A stretch of 64,000 bases of DNA from Nocardioides sp. zg-1308 (GCF_013155375.1 NZ_JABJQY010000002.1:682001-746000); one strand, 5' to 3'; positions 54,580-63,314 are shown, counted from the stretch's first letter. Translations and numbers: made by a program. Notes: a model not told the origin generated them from the sequence alone.

Positions 54580-56790
54580 TCAAGACAGCCGCTCCGCCTG
54601 GGCTTGAAGGCGTGCCTTTACCCGCGCCTCTACGGCCTTAACGCCACCGCGAGCCTCCGGCCCTTCTTTCCAGCGCATCTCGTTGAGCGCGTCCCGAACC
54701 CGGCGGCGCACAACACGCTCCGATTGGCCCTCGTAGCGACGTCGGGTTTCGTCCGCAAGCTCGATCAGCTCCTTCGGGATGGAGTCGTACCGGCTAAGAG
54801 CGGTGACGAATGGCAGCGCCACCCGCTGTTCTCGCTCAACTGCCGTTCTGAGTGGTCCTAGCCGCAGCAACTGCACTAAGAAATCGGGGCTAAGCGCGGG
54901 AGACTGAGGAGCCTGGCCGGAGAGGCGGTCCTTCAGTGCTTCGCGAAGCGAGAAGGCGATTCGGTCTAGCGTCAGCCACCATTGCTGGTATCCCGTGCCT
55001 GATCGAGCGGCGCGCGAGCGCAGCATGATGACTCCAACGCTGTTCTCAACGTCGTGAGCAACCAAGCGATTCGCGATCTCAACGCCCATGTCGGCACGAT
55101 CGCTTCGCTGTCGTCGGCGCTCGTGCGCTTCCATCCAGACTTCCTGGATGGCCCCTCGAAGCTCCTGAGGGGCTGCGTCGGCCTCCGCGGTCAGGTTTCG
55201 AGTTCGGATGTTGAACTCTTCTTCGAGATACTCCGAGATGTCTTCCTCCGGGCTCACTCTGCCGCGGAACTCAGAGAGCCAATCGAAGAGCTCGCCGCGC
55301 GATCGCCCCGACAGTGCAAATCCGGCGTAGACGAATGGAACACCCGACCGCCATTCTGACGATTCGGTGCGAGCAAAGGTAAGTGAGCGGTTTAGGTGAC
55401 GCTCAATCTCCTCGATGATCCCTTCTGTAACGTACAGACGGAATCCTGCATCGACCGCGGCGCGCAAAAGCACGGTGTAATGTCTCTCAGCCTCGTCTTC
55501 CAGAAGGGTCTCGACCAGAAGCGGCAAGACGATGGTCGAGTCGAGCCATATCTCGCCGTCAGAAAAGATGCTGAGGACCACCTTTTGAACGTCGGGGGTT
55601 TGGCGCAGGAAGGCAAACAATGTGTACGCGTCGGCGAGGCGGTTCAGGTGCGCCTGAGTCGACCGCGAGGGGTCCTCCAGAACTGAGAACATCACCTCCG
55701 CGGCTGCAGCCTTACTCAGAGGTTCGACGCTGATCCCCTGCGCCGTCAACACATAGAGCACTTCGTCTACGTCCAGCTGCGACATCACAGAGGTTCGGAC
55801 CGCCCGCGCAAAGGCCTCACCTCGGTTGAAAAGCACTCTCTCGACGCCCTCACGAAGATTTGCCGCCAGCGCGACGCAGGCATCATCCGGGACGGCCAAG
55901 CCAAGCTTTATGATAGCGTCGGTCAACTCGTCTTGGAGTTGCAGTTCGTTTGCGACGAAGTCCGCTTGTGCCTCTCGGTGACGTACTTGCTCAACGAAGG
56001 CGAGGTGATACTCGTCAGTCTTCGCCAGAAACTTCACCCGCCCATTCTTTGCGGACAATCTTCTCAGGGCCCCGTCGATATGAGCTTCCACTTGGGACGC
56101 GTTATCGCTTGGCACGAACTGTTTCACGGCCGAGACGATATTCTCCCGACTAACCGCCTTCTCGGCACTAGAGCCGTGAAGCGCGGCCAGCGCTAACGCC
56201 TCGAACGAACTTTTCGTGAGATTGCGGTCGGTCTCGGCGTCGTAACCCTCAAGTCCAAGATGGAGCAGCGCTAGCCGCGAATCGTCCTCGGATAGGGCTG
56301 TCGCAGTTCGGCTCGTGATGCCTTTACGACTGAGAAAAGGATCTACCACACGTTTGGCCAACTCTTCGGCGGCGATTTGGCGCTGTTCGTGCGAATTTTC
56401 ACGCTCGACGAACCAGGATCGGTCACGGATGTCGAGCGCGATCTTTCGGTTCTTCCGGAACCGCTCCACGAGCGCGTCACCGGCAGGCCCAATCACCTGG
56501 TTCGTGCAGTAAACCAGCTCGGTGGTTTCCGGCATTGTTTCTGCTAGTCGAGCGGCCGTCCTGTTGATCTTGGCTTCCCAGTCCTCCGCCACGGAGTACT
56601 GGAAGGCGGTCTTAACGGCCTCAGTTGGCACGAACAACTGTGCGTCGCGGCCCTTGTCGCCCATCGGTGCAGCCATCGTCCGCAGACTTGGGAATTCGAC
56701 GGACAAGAACTCCGAGCACAGCCTCTCGAATAGGCGCCAGTCGGATGGATCCAGTTCACGAAGGGCGAGAGTGAAACGCTGAGACGACAT
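54580..56790 (-). CDS. Restriction-endonuclease-like/PIN-like fusion protein, possible defence gene
   Basis: 736 aa from ATG 56790. The N-terminus (about 15-110) fits a REase-like fold: Glu22 in FERLCSEFL, Asp49 in GDKGRDAQLF, then Gln64 in FQYSVAEDWEAKI where the catalytic Lys of Q-x-K is Ser. A helical middle follows (about 150-400). About 410-620 looks PIN-like: IWLDSTIVLPLLVE, YVTEGIIEEIERHL, and a late WWLTLDR. Codon use is less GC-rich than neighbours. TACCTT ends 6 bp before ATG, suggesting a leaderless mRNA. Two putative nuclease domains in an island suggest anti-phage defence; this is inference. Confidence 0.7.
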   Translation of the reverse strand: MSSQRFTLALRELDPSDWRLFERLCSEFLSVEFPSLRTMAAPMGDKGRDAQLFVPTEAVKTAFQYSVAEDWEAKINRTAARLAETMPETTELVYCTNQVIGPAGDALVERFRKNRKIALDIRDRSWFVERENSHEQRQIAAEELAKRVVDPFLSRKGITSRTATALSEDDSRLALLHLGLEGYDAETDRNLTKSSFEALALAALHGSSAEKAVSRENIVSAVKQFVPSDNASQVEAHIDGALRRLSAKNGRVKFLAKTDEYHLAFVEQVRHREAQADFVANELQLQDELTDAIIKLGLAVPDDACVALAANLREGVERVLFNRGEAFARAVRTSVMSQLDVDEVLYVLTAQGISVEPLSKAAAAEVMFSVLEDPSRSTQAHLNRLADAYTLFAFLRQTPDVQKVVLSIFSDGEIWLDSTIVLPLLVETLLEDEAERHYTVLLRAAVDAGFRLYVTEGIIEEIERHLNRSLTFARTESSEWRSGVPFVYAGFALSGRSRGELFDWLSEFRGRVSPEEDISEYLEEEFNIRTRNLTAEADAAPQELRGAIQEVWMEAHERRRQRSDRADMGVEIANRLVAHDVENSVGVIMLRSRAARSGTGYQQWWLTLDRIAFSLREALKDRLSGQAPQSPALSPDFLVQLLRLGPLRTAVEREQRVALPFVTALSRYDSIPKELIELADETRRRYEGQSERVVRRRVRDALNEMRWKEGPEARGGVKAVEARVKARLQAQAERLS

Positions 56791-57075
56791 GGAGCAAAGG
56801 TAGAGGGCCCTGCTCGGCTTGGCACCGACACTCCGGAGTTGGCGAGGGGGCGAACTCGGCATCAGGCTGGTTGAGGAGGCTCGCGCTCAGCAAACCCGAC
56901 GGACGCGAAGCCGACGGGCCGAACCGGCTTCGGGCAGACGTAAGAACGGGCGGGGCGCTAGGAACCTGTCACGAAGCGGATCAGCGTCGCACCTCGGTCC
57001 GATGTGTCGGGCCACTCTTCCTGGCTGCGTCTTGGGAGGCGTCCATTCTGGGCGAAGGGTCGTAGGTCGAGTGCC

Positions 57076-58293
57076 TCAACTAGAAGGGGTGCTGATTAAC
57101 GCCCATTGGGTGACGGCTCGCGCTGGCGTCCAGCCGGTGAAGGCGCCGACCGGCGCAGCCGTCTCGACGCTGATGCGCGTGAGCTCGCCACCGTGGTCGG
57201 CAAACGCCTTGGCGAGGAGCGTGTCCGTCTCGAGGGTCACGCCGTGGACGACGAGGTGGCCGCCGGTCTTCAACGCCGCGAGGCAGGCGTCGAAGACGCC
57301 TTCGCGGGTGGCGCCGCCGCCGATGAAGATCGCATCCGGCGCCAGTAGCCCGGACAGGGCGTCAGGTGCCCGGCCCGCGACGACCTGCAGGTCGGGAACG
57401 CCCAAGGTGTGAGCGTTCCGACCGATACGCGCGGCTCGTTCGGGGTCGGACTCGATCGCGATCGTGCGACAGGTCGAGTGTGCGCGCATCCACTCGATAC
57501 CAACCGAACCGGCCCCCGCGCCGACGTCCCAAAGCAGCTGGCCGGGGGCGGGCATGAGCCGGGCGAGGGCGGAGGCGCGGAGGTCGCGCTTGGTGAGCTG
57601 ACCGTCGTTCTCGTACGCGTCGTCGGGCAGGCCAGGCGCCCAAGACGCCAGGCCGTTTCCAGAGACCTCGATCGCGATGACGTTCAACGCTGGTGACTCC
57701 GCCGACCACGACGACGCGACCCCGGAAGTCGATGACTCGGACCGCGAGCCCAGTTCGCCAAGGACGGTCAGCCGCGACGAGCCCCAGCCGGACGAGGTCA
57801 GCAGAGATGCGACGGCAGCGGGCGTCGAAGCGTCCGACGACAGCACCAGGATCCGACGGCCCGGTGCTAGCTCTAGCACCAGACGCTCAAGAGGCCGGCC
57901 CACCAGCGACACCACGACGCACGACTCCGCCGACCAGCCCATCCGAGCCCGCGCCAGCGCGACGGACGACACGGCCGGCAGCACCCGTACCGGAGCCCCG
58001 AGGTCGAGGAGCGTCGTGGCGATCCCCGACACCAGCGGGTCCCCCGACGCCAGCGCGACGACCGCGCGGCCGGCGTACTCCGACAGGAGCCCAGGCAGAG
58101 AGGCAGCCAGGGGCGAGGGCCACGGCACCCGCTCCTGACCCGGGACGGAAGGCACCAGCGACAGGTGCCGCGCGCCACCCCACAGCACCGACGCCCCGAG
58201 CACGAGATCACGGGAGGACGGAGGCAGCGAGGCCCAGCCGTCGGCCCCGATCCCGACGACCACGACCTCCGTGGGCACCCCAGTGGCAGACAC
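57076..58293 (-). CDS. cobL: Precorrin-6Y C5,15-methyltransferase (decarboxylating), CbiE-CbiT fusion
   Basis: 405 aa from GTG 58293; a GTG five codons further in is an alternative. The CbiE half (1-about 195) has VVVGIGADGWASLPPSSRDLVLGASVLWGG and ALASGDPLVSGI. The CbiT half (about 215-405) has LTKRDLRASALARLMPAPGQLLWDVGAGAGSVGIEWMR, the Rossmann SAM site. It methylates C-5 and C-15 and decarboxylates the C-12 acetate, giving precorrin-8X for CobH. It is divergent from the third riboswitch unit. No clear ribosome site precedes it, so it may be leaderless. Confidence 0.94.
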   Translation of the reverse strand: MSATGVPTEVVVVGIGADGWASLPPSSRDLVLGASVLWGGARHLSLVPSVPGQERVPWPSPLAASLPGLLSEYAGRAVVALASGDPLVSGIATTLLDLGAPVRVLPAVSSVALARARMGWSAESCVVVSLVGRPLERLVLELAPGRRILVLSSDASTPAAVASLLTSSGWGSSRLTVLGELGSRSESSTSGVASSWSAESPALNVIAIEVSGNGLASWAPGLPDDAYENDGQLTKRDLRASALARLMPAPGQLLWDVGAGAGSVGIEWMRAHSTCRTIAIESDPERAARIGRNAHTLGVPDLQVVAGRAPDALSGLLAPDAIFIGGGATREGVFDACLAALKTGGHLVVHGVTLETDTLLAKAFADHGGELTRISVETAAPVGAFTGWTPARAVTQWALISTPSS

Positions 58294-58312
58294 GACCGCA
58301 GACGCTATCGTG

Positions 58313-58478
58313 ACGCGCACAAGGCGAGAGGTGCCCCGAAGTCTGGGGAGAATCTGGGAAGCCGGTGAGAATCCGGCACAGGGCCCGCTGCGGTGACTCG
58401 AGACGTCGAAGATGGCGATCCGAGAAGTCCGAAGACCGGCCTCCCGCCACCCATTGAGCTGGCAACGAGAGCGGGAGC
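58313..58478 (+). promoter_or_regulatory. Cobalamin riboswitch before chlID-bluB-cobO-cobB-cobC
   Basis: It has GAGGTGCCCCGAAGTCTGGG, GGAAGCCGGTGAGAATCCGG then CACAGGGCCCGCTGCGGTGA (the B12-box region), and the AAGTCCGAAGACCGGCC element typical of the class. The sequence differs from the two other switches and lacks their GGGGCGAGAACCCC ending. The ATG of chlID is 5 bp after it. Confidence 0.9.
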
Positions 58479-58482
58479 CCCC

Positions 58483-60549
58483 ATGCCACTGCAGTACCCC
58501 CTGTCTGCCGTCGTCGCCCCCCGGGCCGACCGGGCCGACGACATGACGCTCGCCCTGGTCCTCACGACCATCTCCCCCGAGGTCGGCGGTGTCCTCGTGC
58601 GCGGCGAGAAGGGCACGGCGAAGTCCACGACCGTCCGCGCCCTCGCCTCCGTGCTGCCGCCGATCGAGGTGGTCACCGGCGACCGGTTCTCCAGCGCGCC
58701 CGGCGACACCTCCCCAGACGGCACCTGGCCGCTCGACGCGGAGACCGAGACCCGGCCCGTACGCCTCGTCGAGCTGCCCGTCGGCGCCACCGAGGACCGC
58801 GTGCTCGGCTCGCTGCACCTCTCGAAGGTGCTGGCCGACGGTGTCGCCGAGTACGAGCCCGGCCTGCTCGCCCGCGCGCACCGCGGCATCCTCTACGTCG
58901 ACGAGGTCAACCTCCTCCACGACCACCTCGTGGACCTGCTGCTCGACGCCGCCGCGATGGGCCGCTCGACCGTCGAGCGCGACGGCGTCTCGGTCGCGCA
59001 CGCCGCCCGCTTCGTGCTCGTCGGCACCATGAACCCCGAGGAGGGTGAGCTCCGCCCCCAGCTCCTCGACCGCTTCGGCCTCACCGTCGAGATCGCCGCA
59101 CCGCGTGACCCCCGCCTGCGCGCCGAGGTCGTCCGCAGACGGCTCGCCTTCGACGCCGACCCCGAGGCCTTCGTCGCGTCGTACGCCGACGCCGAGCGCG
59201 CGCTGACGGACCGGATCGTCGCCGCCCGCAAGCTGCTCCCCGAGGTCGAGCTCACCGACGCGGTGCTCACGAAGGTCGCCGAGGTGTGCGCCGCCTTCGA
59301 GGTCGACGGGATGCGCGCCGACATCGTCACCACGCGTACGGCGGTCGCGCACGCCGCGTGGCACGGCCGGACCACCGTCACGAGGGCCGACATCCGCCAG
59401 GCCGCGCTCCTCGCGCTGCCGCACCGGCGGCGGCGGAACCCCTTCGACGCGCCGGGGCTGGACGAGGAGCTGCTCGACGCTGTCCTCGGGGACGAGGAGC
59501 CGGAGCCCGAGCCGCCGCTTCCGCCGGAGCCGGAGGGGGAGGGTGACGGTGAGGGCCCGGACTCGGATGGGGAGGGTCTCGATACGCCCCCTCGTTCCTC
59601 GGGGGCTACTCGACCACCGAGTGAGAGCAACGGCGCCGATCAACCGAGTGAGACCGAGGATCAGGGTCTCGATACGCCCCCTCGTTCCTCGGGGGCTACT
59701 CGACCACCGAGTGAGGGTGAGGGGGCTACTCGACCAGCGATGGAGAGTGTCATCGGCGCCACCGACCCCTACAAGGTCCGCCGGTTCGAGGTGACCGGCA
59801 CGGGCGCCGGGGAGTCGGGCAAGCGGTCCCGCGCACTGACGACCAACGGCCGCCGGGCCGGGGTCGACCCCACCGGTCAGGGCGGGCTCCACCTCGTCGA
59901 GACGATCCGCGCGGCCGCGCCGCACCAGCGGAACCGGGGCAGGACTGACGGGCGGATCAGGTTCGAGCAGGCGGACCTCCGCACTGCGCGACGCGAGGGC
60001 CGCGAGGCCAACCTGGTCCTCTTCTGCGTCGATGCCTCCGGCTCGATGGCGGCGCGCAAGCGGATGGAGCAGGTCAAGACCGCGATCCTCAGCCTGCTGC
60101 TCGACGCCTACCAGCGCCGCGACAAGGTCGGTCTCGTCACCTTCCGCGCCGACTCGGCCGAGGTCGCGCTGCCGCCGACCCACTCGGTCGACATCGCGGC
60201 GAAGCGGCTCGCGGACCTGCCCGCGGGAGGGCGTACGCCCCTCGCCGAGGGCCTGCTGGCCGCGGCCGAGGTGCTGCGGATCGAGCGGGTGCGCGACCCG
60301 CGGCGCCGCCCGCTGCTCATCGTCATCACCGACGGCCGCGCGACGCACGGCACGGACGCCGTGACGAGGAGCCGACAGGCAGCAGGGTGGATCGCCGAGC
60401 AGGGCACCAGCGCGGTCGTCGTCGACTGCGAGCAGGGCCCGATGCGGCTCGGCCTCGCCGGCCAGCTCGCGACGCACATGCGGGCCACCCACCTCCCGAT
60501 CGCGGAGGTCAGCGCCCAGGCGCTGGCGGGCGTGGCGAGGGTGGCATGA
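58483..60549 (+). CDS. Fused ChlI-ChlD magnesium-chelatase-type ATPase, probable cobaltochelatase partner
   Basis: 688 aa from ATG 58483. The ChlI AAA+ half (1-about 345) has Walker A GEKGTAKST (41-49), Walker B ILYVDEVNLL and VLVGTMNPEEGELRPQLLDRFGL. A Glu/Pro-rich linker (345-430) follows. The ChlD half has the VWA MIDAS motif DASGSM at 517-522. Clustered with cob genes, it should drive cobalt insertion by CobN. Two copies of a repeat, 90 bp apart, encode GLDTPPRSSGATRPPSE twice in the linker. Confidence 0.92.
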   Translation: MPLQYPLSAVVAPRADRADDMTLALVLTTISPEVGGVLVRGEKGTAKSTTVRALASVLPPIEVVTGDRFSSAPGDTSPDGTWPLDAETETRPVRLVELPVGATEDRVLGSLHLSKVLADGVAEYEPGLLARAHRGILYVDEVNLLHDHLVDLLLDAAAMGRSTVERDGVSVAHAARFVLVGTMNPEEGELRPQLLDRFGLTVEIAAPRDPRLRAEVVRRRLAFDADPEAFVASYADAERALTDRIVAARKLLPEVELTDAVLTKVAEVCAAFEVDGMRADIVTTRTAVAHAAWHGRTTVTRADIRQAALLALPHRRRRNPFDAPGLDEELLDAVLGDEEPEPEPPLPPEPEGEGDGEGPDSDGEGLDTPPRSSGATRPPSESNGADQPSETEDQGLDTPPRSSGATRPPSEGEGATRPAMESVIGATDPYKVRRFEVTGTGAGESGKRSRALTTNGRRAGVDPTGQGGLHLVETIRAAAPHQRNRGRTDGRIRFEQADLRTARREGREANLVLFCVDASGSMAARKRMEQVKTAILSLLLDAYQRRDKVGLVTFRADSAEVALPPTHSVDIAAKRLADLPAGGRTPLAEGLLAAAEVLRIERVRDPRRRPLLIVITDGRATHGTDAVTRSRQAAGWIAEQGTSAVVVDCEQGPMRLGLAGQLATHMRATHLPIAEVSAQALAGVARVA
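59575..59616. repeat. Palindromic repeat in the ChlI-ChlD linker, copy D (family 1)
   Basis: GGTCTCGATACGCCCCCTCG then TTCCTCGGGGGCTACTCGACCA. It is inverse in orientation to the copies at 44687 and 47056 and is read in frame as part of GLDTPPRSSGATRPP. Residues 365-378. Confidence 0.9.
59665..59706. repeat. Palindromic repeat in the ChlI-ChlD linker, copy E (family 1)
   Basis: Identical 42-bp core to copy D, exactly 90 bp (30 codons) downstream, same orientation, same reading frame (residues 395-408). The two copies may have arisen by duplication of a 90-bp unit. Confidence 0.9.
59721..59736. repeat. Partial repeat in the ChlI-ChlD linker, copy F (family 1)
   Basis: GGGGGCTACTCGACCA is the last third of copy E repeated 15 bp later, in the same frame. 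It shows the linker grows by repeat units. Confidence 0.75.
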
Positions 60550-61262
60550 AACTCACCCCACGACGTTCTTCTCCTCCGCTCCGCTCCCCCGAACAACGCC
60601 GCGGGGACCCCGAGACCTCCGAGGAGCTCACCGTTTCCAGCCGGGACCTCTACGACGTCATCGCCCGCCGGCGCGACGTACGGGCCGAGTTCTGCGGCGA
60701 GGCCGTCGACTGCGACGTCCTGCGCCGGGTCCTGCAGGCGGCGCACGAGGCGCCGAGCGTCGGACACAGCCAGCCGTGGGACTTCGTCCTCGTCGCCGAC
60801 GAGGCCACGCGAGACACGTTCGCCGAGCACGTCGAGGCCGAGCGCCGGGTCTTCGCCGAGCAGCTGGAGGGCGAGCGCCGCGAGGCCTTCGACGGGATCA
60901 AGGTCGAGGGCATCCGCGAGTCGGGCCTCGGCGTCGTCGTCACCTACGACCGGGCACGCGGCGGGCAGCACGTGCTCGGCCGCCACGCGATCGCCGACAC
61001 CGGCCTCTACTCCACCTGCCTCGCCATCCAGAACCTCTGGCTCGCCGCGACCGCCGAGGGCCTCGGCGTCGGGTGGGTGTCGTTCTACCGCGAGGAGTTC
61101 CTCGCCGACCTCGTCGGCCTGCCCGACGGCGTACGACCAGTGGCGTGGCTCTGCCTCGGACCGGTCAGCAAGCTGCAGGAGGTGCCCGACCTGGTCCGGC
61201 ACGGCTGGCGGAAGGGGCGCTCGCTCGACGACGCCGTCCACCTCGAGAGCTGGAGGGGCTGA
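60546..61262 (+). CDS. bluB: 5,6-dimethylbenzimidazole synthase
   Basis: 238 aa from ATG 60546, overlapping chlID by 4 bp. The nitroreductase fold is of BluB type: YDVIARRRDVRAEFCGEAVDCDVLRRVLQAAHEAPSVGHSQPWDFVLV near the N-terminus and HAIADTGLYSTCLAIQNLWLAATAEGLGVGWVSFY in the second half. It breaks down FMNH2 with O2 to dimethylbenzimidazole, the lower ligand of B12. The first 30 residues are a non-conserved Pro/Arg-rich extension. Confidence 0.93.
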   Translation: MKLTPRRSSPPLRSPEQRRGDPETSEELTVSSRDLYDVIARRRDVRAEFCGEAVDCDVLRRVLQAAHEAPSVGHSQPWDFVLVADEATRDTFAEHVEAERRVFAEQLEGERREAFDGIKVEGIRESGLGVVVTYDRARGGQHVLGRHAIADTGLYSTCLAIQNLWLAATAEGLGVGWVSFYREEFLADLVGLPDGVRPVAWLCLGPVSKLQEVPDLVRHGWRKGRSLDDAVHLESWRG

Positions 61263-61263
61263 G

Positions 61264-61878
61264 ATGCCGCAGGGAGTCCCGACCACCGTCCCCGACGACG
61301 GCCTGACCACGCGCGAGCGCCGCAACCGCCCGCTCATCGTCGTCCACACCGGCCCCGGCAAGGGCAAGTCGACGGCCGCCTTCGGCCTGGCGATGCGCGG
61401 GTGGAACCAAGGCTTCAGCATCGGGGTCTTCCAGTTCGTGAAGTCCGCCAAGTGGCGCATCGGCGAGCAGACCGTCCTCGAGCGCCTCGGTGAGCTGCAC
61501 GAGGAGACCGGCGAGGGCGGGCCCGTCGCCTGGCACAAGATGGGCTCGGGCTGGTCATGGTCGCGCAAGGCCGGCACCGAGGAGGACCACGCCGCCGACG
61601 CCGCCGAGGGCTGGCAGGAGATCAAGCGGGCGCTGGCCGAGGAGCGGCACGACCTCTACGTGCTCGACGAGTTCACCTATCCCATGAAGTGGGGCTGGGT
61701 CGACGTCGACGACGTGGTCTCCACCCTGGTCGAGAGGCCCGGCCGCCAGCACGTCGTCATCACCGGCCGCCACGCCGACCCGCGGCTCGTCGAGGCCGCC
61801 AACCTCGTCACCGAGATGGGCCAGGTCAAGCACCCGATGGAGGTCGGGCAGAAGGGCCAGCGAGGCATCGAGTGGTGA
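61264..61878 (+). CDS. cobO: Cob(I)yrinic acid a,c-diamide adenosyltransferase
   Basis: 204 aa from ATG 61264, 1 bp after bluB. The P-loop HTGPGKGKSTAAFGLAMR lies at residues 28-45; VTGRHADPRLVEAANLVTEMGQVKHPMEVGQKGQRGIEW is the family ending. It transfers the 5'-deoxyadenosyl group from ATP to Co(I) corrinoid, making adenosylcobyrinate a,c-diamide. The stop overlaps cobB (GTGA at 61875-61878). Confidence 0.96.
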   Translation: MPQGVPTTVPDDGLTTRERRNRPLIVVHTGPGKGKSTAAFGLAMRGWNQGFSIGVFQFVKSAKWRIGEQTVLERLGELHEETGEGGPVAWHKMGSGWSWSRKAGTEEDHAADAAEGWQEIKRALAEERHDLYVLDEFTYPMKWGWVDVDDVVSTLVERPGRQHVVITGRHADPRLVEAANLVTEMGQVKHPMEVGQKGQRGIEW

Positions 61879-63314
61879 CGCTGCCCCGCCTCATGGTCGC
61901 GGCGCCCGCCTCCGGCCACGGCAAGACCACCGTCGCCACCGGCCTGATGGCCGCGCTCGCCCGCGCCGGGCACACCGTCAGCGGCCACAAGGTCGGCCCC
62001 GACTACATCGACCCCGGCTACCACGCGCTCGCCACCGGCCGCCCCGGCCGCAACCTCGACCCGCACCTCGTCGGCGAGGAGCGCCTCGTACCCCTCCTCC
62101 TCCACGGCGCCGCCGGCGCGGACCTCGCGGTGGTCGAGGGCGTGATGGGGCTGTACGACGGCCAGATCGGCGGTGACGGCTTCGCGTCGACGGCCCATGT
62201 GGCCGCCGTGACGCGCACCCCCGTCGTGCTGGTCGTCGACATCTCGTCGGCCTCGCGCACCGTCGCGGCGACGATCCACGGACTCCGCACCTGGGCGCAG
62301 CCGCCGGTCGACGTGGTCGGCGTGATCCTCAACAAGGCCGGCTCTGCCCGTCACGCCGACGAGGTCGTCCGGTCGATCGGCGACCAGGTGCCGGTGCTCG
62401 GCATCCTCCAGCGCGACGACGGGATCGAGGCGCCGTCGCGGCACCTCGGGCTCGTGCCGGCCGCCGAGCGCGGCGACGCGGCGGCTGCGCTCGACCGGCT
62501 GGCGGGGCAGATCGCCGAGCGGGTGGACCTCGAGGCGGTCGTACGGCTGGCGTCGGCGGCGCCGGACCTGCACGAGCGGCCGTGGAACGCCGCCGCCGGG
62601 GTAGTCCAGTGGCAAACGGCTGCGGATGGGCCGTCCGGACGACCGCGGGTCACTGGACTACCCGGGCGGGGGGCGCGGATCGCCGTCGCAGCCGGCCGGG
62701 CCTTCACCTTCCGCTACGCCGAGACCGTCGAGCTCCTCGAGGCCGCCGGGGCGGAGGTCGTCGACCTCGACCCGCTGACCGACAGGCGGCTGACGGAGGG
62801 CACCACCGGGCTCTACCTCGGCGGCGGGTTCCCCGAGATGCACGCGCTCGACCTCGCCGCCAACGCGGAGCTCCTCGACGACATCCGCGGCGCCGTCCAG
62901 CGCGGCCTGCCGACCGTGGCCGAGTGCGCCGGGCTGCTCTACCTCTGCCGCACCGTCGCCGGCCCGTCCGGCCAGCCGGCGCACATGGTCGGCGCGATCG
63001 GTGCCGACGCCGCGATGGCGCCGCGCCTGACGCTGTCCTACCGCACCGCGAGGGCCGTCGGCCACGACCTCCTGTCGCGGCCGGGCGAGCGGGCCACCGG
63101 CCACGAGTTCCACCGGACCGGGCTCCTCGGCGACCCCGGCGGTCGGCCCGCATGGTGGCTCGACGGCCCGGACGGCCCGCTCCCGGCCGGCGTCGCGACG
63201 CGGACGTTGCACGCGTCGTACCTCCACGTGCACTGGGCCGGCCACCCGCACCTGGCCGCGCGGTTCGCGGAGGCGGCCGCGGCCGCGGTGCCGGTGACCG
63301 CAGCGCTGCGGTGA
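61875..63314 (+). CDS. cobB: Hydrogenobyrinate/cobyrinate a,c-diamide synthase
   Basis: 479 aa from GTG 61875. The N-terminal dethiobiotin-synthetase-like domain has the P-loop APASGHGKTTVATG and KVGPDYIDPGYH. The C-terminal glutamine amidotransferase (GATase_3) has nucleophile Cys351 in VAECAGLLYL and His in GHEFHRTGL. It amidates the a and c acetates with glutamine and ATP. Residues 242-263 in the linker are encoded by an inverted repeat (62599-62663) in frame. It overlaps cobC. Confidence 0.95.
   Translation: MTLPRLMVAAPASGHGKTTVATGLMAALARAGHTVSGHKVGPDYIDPGYHALATGRPGRNLDPHLVGEERLVPLLLHGAAGADLAVVEGVMGLYDGQIGGDGFASTAHVAAVTRTPVVLVVDISSASRTVAATIHGLRTWAQPPVDVVGVILNKAGSARHADEVVRSIGDQVPVLGILQRDDGIEAPSRHLGLVPAAERGDAAAALDRLAGQIAERVDLEAVVRLASAAPDLHERPWNAAAGVVQWQTAADGPSGRPRVTGLPGRGARIAVAAGRAFTFRYAETVELLEAAGAEVVDLDPLTDRRLTEGTTGLYLGGGFPEMHALDLAANAELLDDIRGAVQRGLPTVAECAGLLYLCRTVAGPSGQPAHMVGAIGADAAMAPRLTLSYRTARAVGHDLLSRPGERATGHEFHRTGLLGDPGGRPAWWLDGPDGPLPAGVATRTLHASYLHVHWAGHPHLAARFAEAAAAAVPVTAALR
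62599..62663. repeat. Inverted repeat inside the CobB linker (family 2)
   Basis: GGGTAGTCCAGTG (62599-62611) and its exact inverse CACTGGACTACCC (62651-62663) flank a 39-bp centre with GGATGGGCCGTCC. It is translated in frame as VVQWQTAADG then PSGRPRVTGLP, between the two CobB domains. It differs in sequence from family 1. Confidence 0.85.

Noticed and set aside
59521..59760. Treating the ChlID linker as a frameshift or separate ChlI and ChlD genes
   Set aside because: The frame is open from 58483 to 60549 and no start with a ribosome site occurs before the VWA half, so it is one fused protein.
58294..60492. Upstream in-frame extension of cobL to over 1100 codons
   Set aside because: It runs antisense through the riboswitch and chlID. 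CobL of 405 aa from the GTG at 58293 is the normal family size.
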